Assembly (NCBI GenBank): GCA_948472945.1
Contig: CAOKVX010000001.1
Span: 1 to 64,000, forward strand
Direction of reading: 5' to 3'
DNA length: 64,000 nucleotides
Source of the DNA: an uncultured Clostridia bacterium
GTDB lineage: Bacteria > Bacillota > Clostridia > Lachnospirales > Lachnospiraceae
Both the position numbers and the translations under genes were made by a program. Positions within the stretch are counted from its first letter, which is position 1; the number at the start of each line of letters is the position of its first letter. This document shows positions 16,299 to 27,243 of this stretch, piece after piece. The notes beneath the pieces were generated by a model. That model made no database searches, had not been told where the DNA came from, and was given only the letters and a program-made list of their open reading frames with translations.

Positions 16299-18071
16299 AT
16301 GAATGTGATAAAACAATCAAAGAAAAAGGGGACTGTAAAAAAAGTGAAGCAAAGCAAAAGAGAAAAAAGGGGTGTTAAAGGGAATATTAAATTTGGCATT
16401 AAGAAGAAAATTCTTATGATAATGATTATTCCAATGTTTATTATCGTATTGGCTGCCGCGCTGGCGCTCAACTCGGTTGGCAGAAATGTTTCTGAGAAGA
16501 TGGCCGAGCAGGAGCTCGACATGGCGGCGTTAATGTTTTCCCAGAATCTTGAAAATATTACATTTGGTGATTATTTGATACAAGACGGAGAATTGTTTAA
16601 GGGAACTCTTAAAGTAAAATTTATTGAGAAAGATTTGGAGAGTCTATATACTGAGACGGGTGTAAACTTTGCATTTTTAACTAAAGACGGCGTTGCTGCG
16701 CGCTCGTCAGGTATAGAGGGCGTTGAGATGGCGGAGCGGATTGAAGAAAAGATGTTTGCTGAAGAACCGCAGCCTTGTTTTGATTACTCATACATCATAA
16801 ACGGGACGGAATATTTTGCGTACTTTATACCGCTCGCAGATGAGGACGGAGTGATTGTAGCGGTAATGATGTCGGCTATTCCGACAAAGGATGTCAAGGA
16901 AGAGTACATTGGGATAATACTGACAAATGTTATAATAATCACCCTGCTTATAGTATTGTTCTGTGTCATAATGGCAATTGTACTGAGCGCCATTGTAAAG
17001 GGAATTGTTGCAATAGTGGGAAGCCTTGACAAGATGGAATCGGGCGAACTCAACATAAAGGTTGGCGATAAGCTGCTTGGCAGAAAGGACGAGGTAGGAA
17101 AAATTGCGAAAGCGGTTTACTCGGTTGTAAACAGTTTTTCCGAGACAATCGTTGGAATACATAAATCCATGAAAGAGCTTGATGAATTCAGCGAGGGGTT
17201 TGTCAACAATTTTAATACTATTAGCGAGTCGATAGAAAGCATTAATATTGCGGTAAATGAAATAGCAGAGGGATCTACTCAGCAGGCGGCCGACACACAG
17301 GGAGTCGGCGAGGGTATAGCTAACATGGGAAATGCAGTTGACAGAACTACTGAAAGCATCAATGAGCTCAGCAAGAGTGCGGAGATTATGAAACAGAGCA
17401 ATGAGACCGTTGCGAGCACCCTGAAAGAACTTATTGAGATAAGCGAGAGGGCCGAGGCCTCGGTTGATGAAGTCCAGAAACAGACCGATTTAACCAATGC
17501 TTCAGCACAGGATATAAATACTGCTATCGACCTTATTTCAGGTCTTGCCAACAAAACAAATCTTCTCTCGATGAATGCGAGCATCGAGGCCGCAAGGGCA
17601 GGGGAGATGGGCAGAGGCTTTGCAGTTGTCGCTGAGGAGATAAGGGGACTGGCAGACCAGTCGAAAGAGTCGGCAGATACAATAAGAAAAATTGTACAGA
17701 CCCTCATTGACAACTCAAACCAGAGCGTACATATTATGGACGAAGTGGTAGGTGAGATTAAGCTCCAGGGAGAAAAACTTGAGGCAACCGGAGATGTGTT
17801 TGAAAGTCTTGACGCCGAGGTCCGCAAGGTTGTACGTGCAATTTCTGATATCAGCGTGGAAATTAACAATATTACGCAGGTCAAGGAAAGCGTCATTGCA
17901 AATGTTGACGGTCTTGCGTCCGTATCGGAAAACAATGCCGCGGGCACGGAGGAAACAGTTGCCACTATGGAACAGCTTGACAGAATTGTCAGCGACTGCC
18001 GTGATACGACAAAGGAACTGCAGAGAATATCAAATGAACTTATCAGCAATGCAAACAAGTTCAGGCTGTAA
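16299..18071 (+). CDS. Methyl-accepting chemotaxis protein
   Basis: A 590-residue chemoreceptor; ATG at 16299 follows AGGGGGA. A very basic N-terminal tail (about 30 residues, many Lys) precedes TM1 (about 38-57). A single periplasmic-type Cache-like sensor domain covers about 58-200, TM2 about 205-235 ([18 protein letters not shown]), then HAMP and a long coiled coil. The tip motif reads [20 protein letters not shown], followed by [15 protein letters not shown], as in all MCPs that bind CheA/CheW. It implies a motile organism. Ligand unknown. Single gene. Confidence 0.93.
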   Translation: MNVIKQSKKKGTVKKVKQSKREKRGVKGNIKFGIKKKILMIMIIPMFIIVLAAALALNSVGRNVSEKMAEQELDMAALMFSQNLENITFGDYLIQDGELFKGTLKVKFIEKDLESLYTETGVNFAFLTKDGVAARSSGIEGVEMAERIEEKMFAEEPQPCFDYSYIINGTEYFAYFIPLADEDGVIVAVMMSAIPTKDVKEEYIGIILTNVIIITLLIVLFCVIMAIVLSAIVKGIVAIVGSLDKMESGELNIKVGDKLLGRKDEVGKIAKAVYSVVNSFSETIVGIHKSMKELDEFSEGFVNNFNTISESIESINIAVNEIAEGSTQQAADTQGVGEGIANMGNAVDRTTESINELSKSAEIMKQSNETVASTLKELIEISERAEASVDEVQKQTDLTNASAQDINTAIDLISGLANKTNLLSMNASIEAARAGEMGRGFAVVAEEIRGLADQSKESADTIRKIVQTLIDNSNQSVHIMDEVVGEIKLQGEKLEATGDVFESLDAEVRKVVRAISDISVEINNITQVKESVIANVDGLASVSENNAAGTEETVATMEQLDRIVSDCRDTTKELQRISNELISNANKFRL

Positions 18072-18209
18072 TTATATGAAGAAATAGTTTAATATTTTGA
18101 TTTTACAGGCTGTGTGAATTAAAGTTCATATTGTAGGATTAATTTAGATTGAAAATGGGTTATGTATGTGTTAATATGGGAGTAATTGAGTTGTTTCGGA
18201 GGATTTATA

Positions 18210-19556
18210 ATGAAATATTTTGGGACAGACGGCTTCAGGGGAGAAGCAAATGTCACTCTTAACGCTGCACATGCATACAAAATAGGAAGATATTTAGGAA
18301 ACAGTTTCGGAGGAAGAAAGGAAAAGGGCGCCGGAATTGTAATAGGAAAAGATACAAGACGTTCGGGGGACATGTTTGAGCATGCTCTCGCAGCAGGACT
18401 TGCCTCAAGCGGAGCAGATGTATATCTGCTCGATGTGGTTCCGACGCCTTGTGTCTCCTATGTTGTGAAGAATGATTGCTTTGCCTGTGGTATTATGATT
18501 TCTGCCAGCCACAACCCGTATACAGATAACGGAATTAAAATAATTGATGGTGACGGACGTAAGATAAGTGCGGATGTTGAGGCGGAGATTGAAAAATATA
18601 TTGACAGCAATGAAGACTATATTCCGCTTGCCAAGCAAGACGACATAGGAAAAATATCTGGTTACGCTGAGGGCAGGAACAGGTATATCAATCACCTGAC
18701 GTCGCTTGCAAAATGCCCATTCAGTAATTATAAGGTTGCGCTGGATTGTTCTAACGGCTCTGCATCCGCTGTGGCAAAGAGTGTTTTTGAAACACTCGGA
18801 GCTGTCACAAGTGTGATTAATGCAGAGCCTAATGGTGTTAATATAAATAATAACTGCGGCTCTACGCATATAGAGGTATTACAGAAGCATGTAAACGAAT
18901 GCGGTGCGGACGTTGGTTTTGCGTTTGACGGGGATGCGGATAGATGTATAGCGGTCGACAATAACGGCAATGTTGTTGATGGAGATTCCATAATGTATAT
19001 CTGCGGATGCCACATGGATTCGTGCGGGGAGCTTGATAAGAGCACTGTAGTCACGACAGTGATGTCAAATATCGGATTGTACAAAGCCTTTGACAAAAAG
19101 GGAATCAAATATGAAAAGACAGCTGTTGGAGACAAATATGTATGTGAGAATATGACTGACAACGGTTATTCTCTTGGCGGCGAGCAGTCGGGCCATATTA
19201 TATTCGGAAGACATGCTTCTACCGGCGACGGAATTTTAACGGCAATTAAGGTTATGGAAGTGATAGCCGGAAAGAAAAAAGAATTATCGGAGCTGTTAAA
19301 GGATTTAAAAATATTTCCGCAGAAGCTCGTGAACATAAGAGTTAAGGATAAGCAGGCTGCGCTTGAAGATAAGGATGTATTAGCTGTTTCGGAGGAAATT
19401 GAAGCTTCGCTTGGCGATAACGGAAGGCTGCTTTTGAGAAAGAGCGGGACAGAGCCGCTTATAAGGGTCATGGCAGAGGCCGAGACATTGGAACAGTGTG
19501 AAAAATACACGGACATGGTAGCCGGTGTCTTAAAGAAAAACGGACATACATTATAA
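18210..19556 (+). CDS. glmM: Phosphoglucosamine mutase
   Basis: A 448-residue alpha-D-phosphohexomutase. MKYFGTDGFRGEAN is the GlmM start (GTDGxRG). The phosphoserine is Ser100 in MISASHNPYTDNG. The metal site is FDGDADRC, the sugar-binding loop GGEQSGHI, and the C-terminal phosphate site KSGTEPLIRVMAEAE, the form seen in GlmM rather than ManB or Pgm. It converts glucosamine-6-phosphate to glucosamine-1-phosphate for peptidoglycan precursor synthesis. It is 33 bases upstream of the GH8 gene. Confidence 0.9.
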   Translation: MKYFGTDGFRGEANVTLNAAHAYKIGRYLGNSFGGRKEKGAGIVIGKDTRRSGDMFEHALAAGLASSGADVYLLDVVPTPCVSYVVKNDCFACGIMISASHNPYTDNGIKIIDGDGRKISADVEAEIEKYIDSNEDYIPLAKQDDIGKISGYAEGRNRYINHLTSLAKCPFSNYKVALDCSNGSASAVAKSVFETLGAVTSVINAEPNGVNINNNCGSTHIEVLQKHVNECGADVGFAFDGDADRCIAVDNNGNVVDGDSIMYICGCHMDSCGELDKSTVVTTVMSNIGLYKAFDKKGIKYEKTAVGDKYVCENMTDNGYSLGGEQSGHIIFGRHASTGDGILTAIKVMEVIAGKKKELSELLKDLKIFPQKLVNIRVKDKQAALEDKDVLAVSEEIEASLGDNGRLLLRKSGTEPLIRVMAEAETLEQCEKYTDMVAGVLKKNGHTL

Positions 19557-19589
19557 CTGCACAACAGTCGTAATTGGAGGATAATAAAA

Positions 19590-20744
19590 ATGAAAGGTGC
19601 ATTTGAGACCGGAGTATACCGCAATGTGTTTGCGGAGATGGGTTATACGGAAGAAGAGATAGAAAATAAGATAAAAGAATCGTTTAACACCGTATTTTAT
19701 GGCGGTGATGATGAGAAGTTTTTTTACAAAACCGGGGATGACATGGGATATCTGATGGACACGGGCAATAATGACGCCAGAACCGAGGGCATGTCTTATG
19801 GAATGATGATGTGCGTCCAGATTGGCTGGAAAGAAGAGTTTGACTGCCTGTGGAAATGGGCGAAAACTTATATGTATAATTATGACGGATATCACAAAGG
19901 TTATTTCGGGTGGTCGTGCAGAACCTCAGGTGAAAAAAACAGTAACGGACCGGCGCCTGACGGGGAAGAATTTTTTGCGATGGCGCTGTTCTTCGCATCC
20001 AACAGATGGGGTGACGGAGAGGGAATATTCAATTACTCGAAAGAGGCCAGACAGATTTTACACGACTGTCTCCATAAGGGAGAGGAAAATCCGGGTGTAG
20101 AGATGTGGAACCTCGACAACAAACTTATAAAGTTTGTTCCAAACTGTGGTTGGACAGACCCTTCATACCATCTGCCGCATTTTTATGAGCTGTTTGCATT
20201 GTGGGCTGACGAGGAGGACAGGGAATTTTGGGCTGAGGCGGCAAAGGCGAGCCGTGAGTACTTAAAGAAAGCCTGTCATCCCGTGACAGGGCTTGCGGCC
20301 GAGTATGCAAATTATGATGGAACCCCGTATGTTGGCGGGGAGAAGTTTATACAGCAGTTCGGCAGCAGACATGACTGGTTTTTCAGTGATTCTTACAGGG
20401 TTGCCGCGAACATTGGTATCGACTATGAGTGGTTTGCGGCTGATGAATGGAATGTAGAGTGTGCGGATAATATACAGAAATTTTTCTGTGTGACAGTGGG
20501 CAATAAGGATTTTATGACGTATGAAATCGACGGAACGGTGATAAACCAGCCGGCGCTTCACCCTGTTGCAATTATTGCAACTAATGCGATGGCATCGCTT
20601 GCAGCGCGCGGCAGCCATGCGAAAGAGTGCGTCGAGCTGTTTTGGAATACCCCGCTTAGAACAGGTGACAGGCGGTATTATGATAACTGTCTGTATCTGT
20701 TTGCACTGCTTGCGCTGAGCGGAAGATACAGGATATGGAAATAG
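19590..20744 (+). CDS. GH8 reducing-end-xylose-releasing exo-oligoxylanase
   Basis: A 384-residue GH8 enzyme resembling Rex of Bacillus halodurans: YRNVFAEMGYTEEEI near the start, then NDARTEGMSYGMMM with the acid Glu66, NPAPDGEE-type NGPAPDGEEFFAMALF, and DWFFSDSYRVAANIG carrying the probable base Asp. Rex enzymes invert and remove xylose from the reducing end of xylo-oligosaccharides. No signal peptide, so it acts in the cytoplasm together with the GH43 enzyme. Close linkage to glmM (33 bases) suggests co-transcription, an odd pairing. Confidence 0.9.
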   Translation: MKGAFETGVYRNVFAEMGYTEEEIENKIKESFNTVFYGGDDEKFFYKTGDDMGYLMDTGNNDARTEGMSYGMMMCVQIGWKEEFDCLWKWAKTYMYNYDGYHKGYFGWSCRTSGEKNSNGPAPDGEEFFAMALFFASNRWGDGEGIFNYSKEARQILHDCLHKGEENPGVEMWNLDNKLIKFVPNCGWTDPSYHLPHFYELFALWADEEDREFWAEAAKASREYLKKACHPVTGLAAEYANYDGTPYVGGEKFIQQFGSRHDWFFSDSYRVAANIGIDYEWFAADEWNVECADNIQKFFCVTVGNKDFMTYEIDGTVINQPALHPVAIIATNAMASLAARGSHAKECVELFWNTPLRTGDRRYYDNCLYLFALLALSGRYRIWK

Positions 20745-20806
20745 GGAACTGAAAAATGTAAAACATGTATTATGATACATTAATATATTTTAGGAGGAAA
20801 TAAAAA

Positions 20807-22093
20807 ATGAGTTTAAAGGTTGAGAAACTTGAAAAAGGAATGGCTAAGCTTACAATAGAGGTTTCGGCAGAGAGATTCGAGGAGGCATTGAAAGCGGCAT
20901 ACAAGAAAAATGTAGGAAAGATTAACATGCCTGGATTTCGTAAGGGAAAAGCTCCTATGAAGATGATTGAGAAAATGTACGGCACGGAAATATTTTATGA
21001 GGATGCCGCAAACATTATTATTCCTGACGCATATGACGAGGAAGTAACAGCTTCTGATGTTGAGCCGGTTGCAAGGCCGAATGTCGATGTTGAGCAGATT
21101 GAAAGAGGAAAATCATTTATATTTACCGCTACGGTTGCAATAAAGCCGGAGGTTACTCTCGGAGAATATAAGGGGATAGAAGTTGAGGTTGAGAAACCTG
21201 AGGTTACTGAAGACGAGGTAATGGATAAGATAAAAGCCGAGCAGGAAAAGAACGCGAGTATGGAGACTGTCGAGGACAGGGCGTCTGCTATGGGAGATAC
21301 TGTTACGATAGATTTCGAGGGATTCGTTGACGGGGAAGCCTTTGACGGCGGAAAAGGGGAAGACTATGGTCTTGTACTCGGAAGCAATACCTTTATCGAC
21401 ACATTTGAGGACCAGCTTGTCGGTAAAAATGTAGGCGACAGCGTCGATGTCAATGTAACATTCCCAGACCAGTATCAGGCTGAGGAGCTTGCGGGAAAAC
21501 CTGCATTATTTAAGGTCAATGTTAAAAAGATTGAGAAAAAAGTCCTGCCTGAGATTGACGACGAGCTTGCACAGGATGTATCAGAATTTGATACGCTTGA
21601 TGAATATAAGGCTGACATTAGGGCAAAGCTTTTAGAGGGCAAGGAGAAAGAGGCGAAAGCTAAGAAAGAGGATTCGGTAATTGAAAAAATTATTGAGGGA
21701 GCCTCAATGGAAATAGCAGACGATATGATTGAAGCGCAGGCTGAGAGAATGGTCAACGAGTATGCACAGAATCTGCAGATGCAGGGAATTTCTTTTGAGC
21801 AGTATATGAAATTTACAGGCGCGACGCCTGAGAAGCTTATGGAGGATATGAAGCCTAACGCGCTCAAGAGAATACAGTCAAGACTTGTTCTTGAGGCGGT
21901 TGCAAAGGCGGAGAATCTTGAGGCGTCCGATGAAGATGTAGACGCAAAGTTTGAAGAGATTGCTAAAATGTACAATATTGAACCGGAAAAGATTAAGGAA
22001 AATGCGGGAGACGACGGAATCAAGCAGATGAAAGAAGATATAAAGGTTGAAAAGGCTGCTGATTTTGTAACAAGTAATGCGGTTGAAAAATAA
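20807..22093 (+). CDS. tig: Trigger factor (ribosome-associated chaperone/PPIase)
   Basis: A 428-residue three-domain protein. The N-terminal ribosome-binding domain has the signature [18 protein letters not shown] (about residues 43-60, GFRxGKxP). The FKBP-like prolyl isomerase domain is about 150-240 ([17 protein letters not shown]). The C-terminal helical chaperone domain fills the rest. It binds near the peptide exit tunnel and folds nascent chains. It heads tig-clpP-clpX-lon-ysxC, a conserved Firmicute order; clpP starts 20 bases after. Confidence 0.97.
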   Translation: MSLKVEKLEKGMAKLTIEVSAERFEEALKAAYKKNVGKINMPGFRKGKAPMKMIEKMYGTEIFYEDAANIIIPDAYDEEVTASDVEPVARPNVDVEQIERGKSFIFTATVAIKPEVTLGEYKGIEVEVEKPEVTEDEVMDKIKAEQEKNASMETVEDRASAMGDTVTIDFEGFVDGEAFDGGKGEDYGLVLGSNTFIDTFEDQLVGKNVGDSVDVNVTFPDQYQAEELAGKPALFKVNVKKIEKKVLPEIDDELAQDVSEFDTLDEYKADIRAKLLEGKEKEAKAKKEDSVIEKIIEGASMEIADDMIEAQAERMVNEYAQNLQMQGISFEQYMKFTGATPEKLMEDMKPNALKRIQSRLVLEAVAKAENLEASDEDVDAKFEEIAKMYNIEPEKIKENAGDDGIKQMKEDIKVEKAADFVTSNAVEK

Positions 22094-22113
22094 TAATAAA
22101 TAGGGGTGATTAT

Positions 22114-22698
22114 ATGAGTTTAGTACCTTATGTCATAGAGCAGACCAGCAGAGGAGAGAGGTCTTACGACATATATTCAAGGCTGCTTAAGGAAAGAATA
22201 GTATTCTTAGGCGAGGAAGTAAACGATACTACAGCCAGTCTGGTAATAGCACAGATGCTGTTTCTTGAATCGGAGGACCCTGACAAAGACATTAACCTGT
22301 ATATCAACAGTCCGGGAGGATCAGTAACGGCAGGAATGGCGATATATGATACGATGAATTATATAAAATGCGACGTATCAACCATGTGTATGGGACTCGC
22401 TGCAAGTATGGGAGCATTTCTTCTTGCAGGCGGAACAAAAGGAAAGAGGCTTGCGCTCCCTAACTCGGAGATAATGATACATCAGCCGTCTGGCGGTGCA
22501 AAAGGTCAGGCTACTGAAATCAGGATTGTTGCCGAAAATATTCTAAAAATAAAAGAGCGCCTCAATCGTATACTTTCCGAAAATACAGGGAAACCTATTG
22601 AGCAGGTCGAAATTGACACTGAAAGAGATAATTATATGACCGCTGAGGAAGCAAAAGCATATGGTATTATTGACAATATCATAACAAAGAGAGCGTAA
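22114..22698 (+). CDS. clpP: ATP-dependent Clp protease proteolytic subunit
   Basis: A 194-residue serine peptidase of family S14. N-terminal [20 protein letters not shown] is the axial loop. Catalytic Ser is in [11 protein letters not shown] (about residue 97), His in IMIHQPSGG (about 122), and Asp in the [11 protein letters not shown] region (about 171). It forms the 14-mer chamber that works with ClpX, encoded 216 bases downstream. Confidence 0.97.
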   Translation: MSLVPYVIEQTSRGERSYDIYSRLLKERIVFLGEEVNDTTASLVIAQMLFLESEDPDKDINLYINSPGGSVTAGMAIYDTMNYIKCDVSTMCMGLAASMGAFLLAGGTKGKRLALPNSEIMIHQPSGGAKGQATEIRIVAENILKIKERLNRILSENTGKPIEQVEIDTERDNYMTAEEAKAYGIIDNIITKRA

Positions 22699-22730
22699 AG
22701 TTAAATACCATTCAGTAGGCTATAGGGTAA

Positions 22731-22897
22731 CTACTTGGCTTCTTTTAATAAGTTTGCCGCAAAGAGCGGGGTATATTCCCGCTTGAATCGCGCTCCGCTG
22801 CAGCCGGCGTTAATAGAGCATCTCTGGGATGTTCAGCCGCCAAGTGCAGGCAGGCTTTCGTTTGGACCGCTGCGGACGCGGGAATATTGAGAATATT
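22731..22897 (-). repeat. Dispersed intergenic repeat, family B (clpP-clpX gap)
   Basis: Read on the minus strand the element starts ATTCCCGCGTCCGCAGCGGT near 22889 and ends with ACTTATTAAAAGAAGCC near 22735. The same two ends, in the other orientation, occur upstream of rho (31042-31160), and the first end again at 42061. A hairpin GCGGG..CCCGC is at 22767-22783. It separates clpP from clpX. Confidence 0.5.
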
Positions 22898-22914
22898 ATA
22901 GATGAGGTAAAGTA

Positions 22915-24183
22915 ATGGCAGGAAAAGATGACAACGAAAAGAATCTCAGGTGTTCGTTTTGCAATAAGCCTCAGGATAAGGTTAGAAAGCTGATTGCCGG
23001 AGATGGGGTATTTATATGTGACGAGTGTGTGGAGGTGTGCGCCGAGATTGTAGAGGAAGAACTCTACGCACAGGATTATGCTGAAACACCTGTTTTGAAA
23101 GACGAGATAAATCTTCTCACTCCAAGAGAGATAAAAGGTTTTCTTGACGAATATGTAATCGGACAGGAGGATGCAAAAAAGGCGCTGTCTGTGGCTGTAT
23201 ATAACCATTATAAGAGGGTCATCGCCGGAAAGACGCTGGATGTGGAGCTTCAAAAGAGCAACATAATTATGGTTGGACCGACGGGTTCCGGAAAGACATA
23301 TCTTGCGCAGACTCTGGCTAAGCTTCTCAACGTACCTTTTGCTATTGCGGATGCGACGGCTCTTACTGAGGCGGGATATGTCGGTGAGGATGTAGAGAAT
23401 ATCCTTCTCAAAATAATTCAGGCTGCGGATTACAATATAGAAAAAGCAGAGTACGGAATTATATATATTGACGAGGTTGATAAAATAACGAGAAAATCTG
23501 AAAACACATCAATAACAAGGGATGTGTCAGGCGAAGGAGTACAGCAGGCCCTTCTAAAGATACTTGAGGGAACTGTAGCAAATGTTCCTCCTCAGGGAGG
23601 AAGGAAACACCCGCATCAGGAATTTATCCAGATTGACACAACGAACATCCTTTTCATATGCGGCGGTGCGTTTGACGGTCTTGAGAAGATAATTGAATCG
23701 AGAATAGGAAAGAAATCAATAGGATTTAACGCTGAACTGGGTAACAGTTACCACAAGGAAAAGAATGTAGGAGAGCTCTTCAAACAGGTTCTTCCGCAGG
23801 ATTTTGTAAAGTTCGGAGTAATACCGGAGTTCGTAGGACGTGTTCCGGTAGCGGTTGGACTTGACAGGCTTGACGAGGAGGCTTTGAAGCGTATTCTAAT
23901 AGAGCCAAAGAACTCGATTGTAAAGCAGTATAAGAAATTGTTCGAGCTTGACGGCGTGAATCTTGAGTTTGATGAAAAGGCTATAGAAGTCATAGCGAAA
24001 AACTCTTACGAACGAAAAACAGGCGCCAGAGGTCTGAGGGCTATTATGGAAAATGCCATGATGGATGTAATGTATGAGCTTCCGTCTGAAAAATCCGTAG
24101 TCAGCTGTAAGATAACGGAGGATGTAATAAACGGTAAGGGTGAGCCGGTACTTGAGTTTAAGAAGGAAAAAAAGATTGGTTGA
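22915..24183 (+). CDS. clpX: Clp protease ATP-binding subunit ClpX
   Basis: A 422-residue AAA+ unfoldase. The N-terminal zinc domain is [19 protein letters not shown] (four Cys). Walker A is GPTGSGKT (about residues 119-126), Walker [11 protein letters not shown], pore loop GYVGED, and the IGF loop for ClpP docking is KKSIGFNAE. The C-terminal small domain ends with [19 protein letters not shown]. It unfolds substrates for ClpP. Confidence 0.97.
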   Translation: MAGKDDNEKNLRCSFCNKPQDKVRKLIAGDGVFICDECVEVCAEIVEEELYAQDYAETPVLKDEINLLTPREIKGFLDEYVIGQEDAKKALSVAVYNHYKRVIAGKTLDVELQKSNIIMVGPTGSGKTYLAQTLAKLLNVPFAIADATALTEAGYVGEDVENILLKIIQAADYNIEKAEYGIIYIDEVDKITRKSENTSITRDVSGEGVQQALLKILEGTVANVPPQGGRKHPHQEFIQIDTTNILFICGGAFDGLEKIIESRIGKKSIGFNAELGNSYHKEKNVGELFKQVLPQDFVKFGVIPEFVGRVPVAVGLDRLDEEALKRILIEPKNSIVKQYKKLFELDGVNLEFDEKAIEVIAKNSYERKTGARGLRAIMENAMMDVMYELPSEKSVVSCKITEDVINGKGEPVLEFKKEKKIG

Positions 24184-24206
24184 GCTGATAAATATTTAGT
24201 GCACAT

Positions 24207-24250
24207 TAATAATTCCTTGCGTACCTATGCGCAGGGAATTATAACTTTTG
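24207..24250 (+). terminator. Probable terminator after clpX
   Basis: AATTCC-T-TGCG pairs with CGCA-G-GGAATT around a short loop, followed by ATAACTTTT. The U-run is weak, so readthrough to lon is possible. Confidence 0.5.
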
Positions 24251-24327
24251 AATACTTATCATATATTAATAAAGGCTGCCAAAAAAGTAACCGATAAAAA
24301 ACTATAGAAAATATGCAGGTGAAGAAA

Positions 24328-26625
24328 ATGAACGAAGAATATGGATTTCTTCCTCTGGTAGTAGTCGATGATATGTCGATACTTCCTGATGTGTTAATTC
24401 ATTTTGAAATAACTACTAACTGTAACATAAATGCAGTGAAAAAGGCTATGGCTGCAGACAGTCTTGTCGTGATGGCGGCAAAGACTGATGGGATGGACCC
24501 GGAGTATGGAGTGGTAGCCGTTGTGAGACAGCTTATGAAAGCATCCGGAAAAATCGTGCGTGTGCTGTTTGACACTAATGAGAGAGTGTATATTGACGAG
24601 GTGATATATGAGGAAAAGTCATATATGGCGCATGCCGGACATTTTGAGGAGGAATCTGACATTGCTGACCTTGAGGAGAAAGCTATGATAAGCGCCCTCG
24701 TTGATTTATATAAGACGTTATCCAATGAGAACGGCGGTGGCAATACCGAGCTTGAAAAGAGGATAAAGTTAACAGACAACTTGCGTCAGATGATAGACCT
24801 TATTGCAATGCATATACCTATATCGAATGAATCAAGGCAGTCGATACTTGGAGAAAGAAATATCAGGAGCAGATATGAGTTTCTTTTAAATTGTATTTCT
24901 GATGAGATTAACATGCAGAAATACAAAAAGGAATATATGTTAAAACTTAAGCATTCAGTTGAGGACAATCAGAAAGAATATTATCTCAGAGAGCAGTTGA
25001 ACATTATACACAGGGAGCTCGGCGACGAGGATATCGAGAGCGAGGCCGACATTTTTCTTTCAAAGTGTGACAGTCTAAACGCGTCCGAGGATGTAAAGAA
25101 CAAGCTGCGCGAGGAGATTAAGCGGTTTAAAAAGTTATCTTCCGTATCATCGGAGGGCGCGGTTCTCAGAGGTTATATCGAGACATTGCTCGATCTGCCG
25201 TGGAATAATAAAAGCGAGGATAATAATAGCCTGGTAAACGTAAGGGAAGTGCTCGAAAAAAATCATTACGGACTTGAAAAGGTTAAAGAGCGGATAATGG
25301 AGACGCTTGCCGTAAGAGAGCTTACGGATAACTCAAAGGCTCCGATTATCTGTCTTATAGGACCGCCGGGTACCGGCAAAACATCCATTGTGAAATCAGT
25401 AGCGGAAGCGTTGGAGAAAAAATATATCAGAATATGCCTTGGAGGAGTGCGTGATGAGGCAGAGATAAGAGGACACAGAAAGACATATGTAGGAGCGATG
25501 CCCGGAAGAATAATAACGGCGCTTAAAAGGGCGTGCGTGAGTAATCCGGTTATACTTTTGGATGAGATTGACAAGGTAAGTAGCGATTTTAAGGGCGATA
25601 CACATTCTGCGCTGCTTGAGGTGCTGGACCCAGAGCAGAATAAATATTTTACGGACCATTACGTTGAGGTTCCCGTTGATTTGTCGGATGTGCTGTTCAT
25701 TTGTACGGCTAATTCGTCCCAGACAATACCTCAGCCGCTTCTCGACAGGATGGAAGTTATAGAGATTGCCGGGTATACCGCAAATGAGAAATTTCATATA
25801 GCGAAAGAGCACCTTTTAGGCAAGCAGAGAAAACAGAATGGGCTAAAAAAGAGCAATTTTAAGCTGGATGACGGAGCCGCAAAAAAAATTATAAATGAGT
25901 ATACAAGGGAAGCCGGTGTTCGTGAGCTTGAGAGGGTAATAGGAAAGATTTGCAGAAAGACTGCCATGCAGATAGTTACCGGAGAGAAGAAGAGGGTATC
26001 GGTCACTGAGAGAAACCTTTCAAAATATCTCGGCAAGGAAAAATATACGCCTGACAGCGTAAACGACGAGGACGAAATAGGTATAGTGCGCGGGCTTGCA
26101 TGGACCAAGGTTGGTGGAGACACTTTGGAGATTGAGGTAAATATCGTGGGCGGAAAAGGAAAGCTCGCTCTCACAGGACAGATGGGTGATGTTATGAAGG
26201 AATCTGCAAAAACAGCCATGAGTTTTGTGAGGTCCGAGTGTGAAAAATATGACGTCGACTCAAAGTATTTCGAGGAGCACGATATACATGTCCACATACC
26301 TGAAGGCGCAGTTCCAAAAGACGGTCCGTCAGCCGGAATAACAATGGCGACGGCGATAATGTCGGCGGTAATCAAAAAGAAAGTCCGGGCCGACATTGCC
26401 ATGACGGGAGAGATAACCCTTAGGGGCCGCATACTGCCAATCGGAGGTCTCAAGGAAAAACTGCTCGCAGCAAAAACCGCAGGAATAAAAAAAGTTCTCG
26501 TGCCTGAGAAAAACAAAAAAGATGTAGATGAGATTGAGGAAGAGATAACTGAAGGACTTATAATTGAATACGTAGAGAGGATGGAACAGGTGCTTTTAAA
26601 CGCATTTGTGGAAGAGAGAGGATAG
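24328..26625 (+). CDS. lon: ATP-dependent protease La (LonA)
   Basis: A 765-residue LonA. The start at 24328 is preferred because AGGTGA lies just upstream; an earlier ATG at 24313 has no such site. The N-terminal substrate-binding domain is about 1-190, then a coiled coil (YYLREQLNIIHRELGDED). The AAA+ module has Walker A GPPGTGKT and Walker B ILLDEIDKV. The protease domain has catalytic Ser in PKDGPSAGITMAT and Lys in GGLKEKLLAAK. It degrades misfolded and regulatory proteins. ysxC starts immediately after its stop. Confidence 0.97.
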   Translation: MNEEYGFLPLVVVDDMSILPDVLIHFEITTNCNINAVKKAMAADSLVVMAAKTDGMDPEYGVVAVVRQLMKASGKIVRVLFDTNERVYIDEVIYEEKSYMAHAGHFEEESDIADLEEKAMISALVDLYKTLSNENGGGNTELEKRIKLTDNLRQMIDLIAMHIPISNESRQSILGERNIRSRYEFLLNCISDEINMQKYKKEYMLKLKHSVEDNQKEYYLREQLNIIHRELGDEDIESEADIFLSKCDSLNASEDVKNKLREEIKRFKKLSSVSSEGAVLRGYIETLLDLPWNNKSEDNNSLVNVREVLEKNHYGLEKVKERIMETLAVRELTDNSKAPIICLIGPPGTGKTSIVKSVAEALEKKYIRICLGGVRDEAEIRGHRKTYVGAMPGRIITALKRACVSNPVILLDEIDKVSSDFKGDTHSALLEVLDPEQNKYFTDHYVEVPVDLSDVLFICTANSSQTIPQPLLDRMEVIEIAGYTANEKFHIAKEHLLGKQRKQNGLKKSNFKLDDGAAKKIINEYTREAGVRELERVIGKICRKTAMQIVTGEKKRVSVTERNLSKYLGKEKYTPDSVNDEDEIGIVRGLAWTKVGGDTLEIEVNIVGGKGKLALTGQMGDVMKESAKTAMSFVRSECEKYDVDSKYFEEHDIHVHIPEGAVPKDGPSAGITMATAIMSAVIKKKVRADIAMTGEITLRGRILPIGGLKEKLLAAKTAGIKKVLVPEKNKKDVDEIEEEITEGLIIEYVERMEQVLLNAFVEERG

Positions 26626-27243
26626 ATGAAAATAAAAAGCGCCAAGCTCGAAACTGTGTGTGGTATCACAAGTAAATTACCGGAAAACGATAAGGTTGAG
26701 TTTGCATTTATCGGACGCTCAAACGTCGGAAAATCATCTCTGATAAACTGTATGCTGAACAGGAAATCGCTTGCAAGGACGTCGTCGCAGCCCGGCAAGA
26801 CGCAGACTATCAATTATTATAATATAAATAATGATTTTTACTTTGTTGATCTCCCCGGATACGGGTATGCCAAAATTTCAAAAGAAATTCAGGGAAAATG
26901 GAAGAAAATGATATTGAATTATTTTGAAAATTCTCGTATGCTGAGGGTAGTATTTCAGCTCATAGACATAAGGCACGAACCGTCGGAAAAAGACGTGCAG
27001 ATGTACAAAACACTTGTTGGATGCGGATTCTACCCTATTATAATTGCGACAAAATCGGATAAGATTAAAAAGGCACAGATTAATAAGCATATTGATGCGA
27101 TTACCGGAAAGCTGTCCGCTGTTGACGGAACGCCTGTCATACCGTTTTCCTCGTCAAGCCGCGAGGGAAGGGATGAGCTTTGGGAATATATTTGTGAATA
27201 TGCGGAGTACTTTAGTGAGGATGAGGATATTGACGAACAGTAA
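26626..27243 (+). CDS. ysxC: Ribosome biogenesis GTPase YsxC/EngB
   Basis: A 205-residue small GTPase. G1 is GRSNVGKSSLIN, G2 around GKTQTINYY, G3 VDLPGYGYAK, G4 ATKSDK and G5 FSSSSREG. EngB/YsxC is needed for assembly of the large ribosomal subunit. Its ATG directly follows the lon stop codon (TAG-ATG), so the two are translationally coupled. Lon-EngB pairing is conserved in Firmicutes. Confidence 0.96.
   Translation: MKIKSAKLETVCGITSKLPENDKVEFAFIGRSNVGKSSLINCMLNRKSLARTSSQPGKTQTINYYNINNDFYFVDLPGYGYAKISKEIQGKWKKMILNYFENSRMLRVVFQLIDIRHEPSEKDVQMYKTLVGCGFYPIIIATKSDKIKKAQINKHIDAITGKLSAVDGTPVIPFSSSSREGRDELWEYICEYAEYFSEDEDIDEQ

Noticed and set aside
17279-18058. Minus-strand open frame (259 codons) opposite the chemoreceptor
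   Set aside because: A shadow of the MCP signalling domain: Ser/Leu/Ala-rich, no motif, no start site.
25794-26813. Minus-strand open frame (339 codons) opposite lon and ysxC
   Set aside because: It spans two conserved genes in antisense and has no family features.
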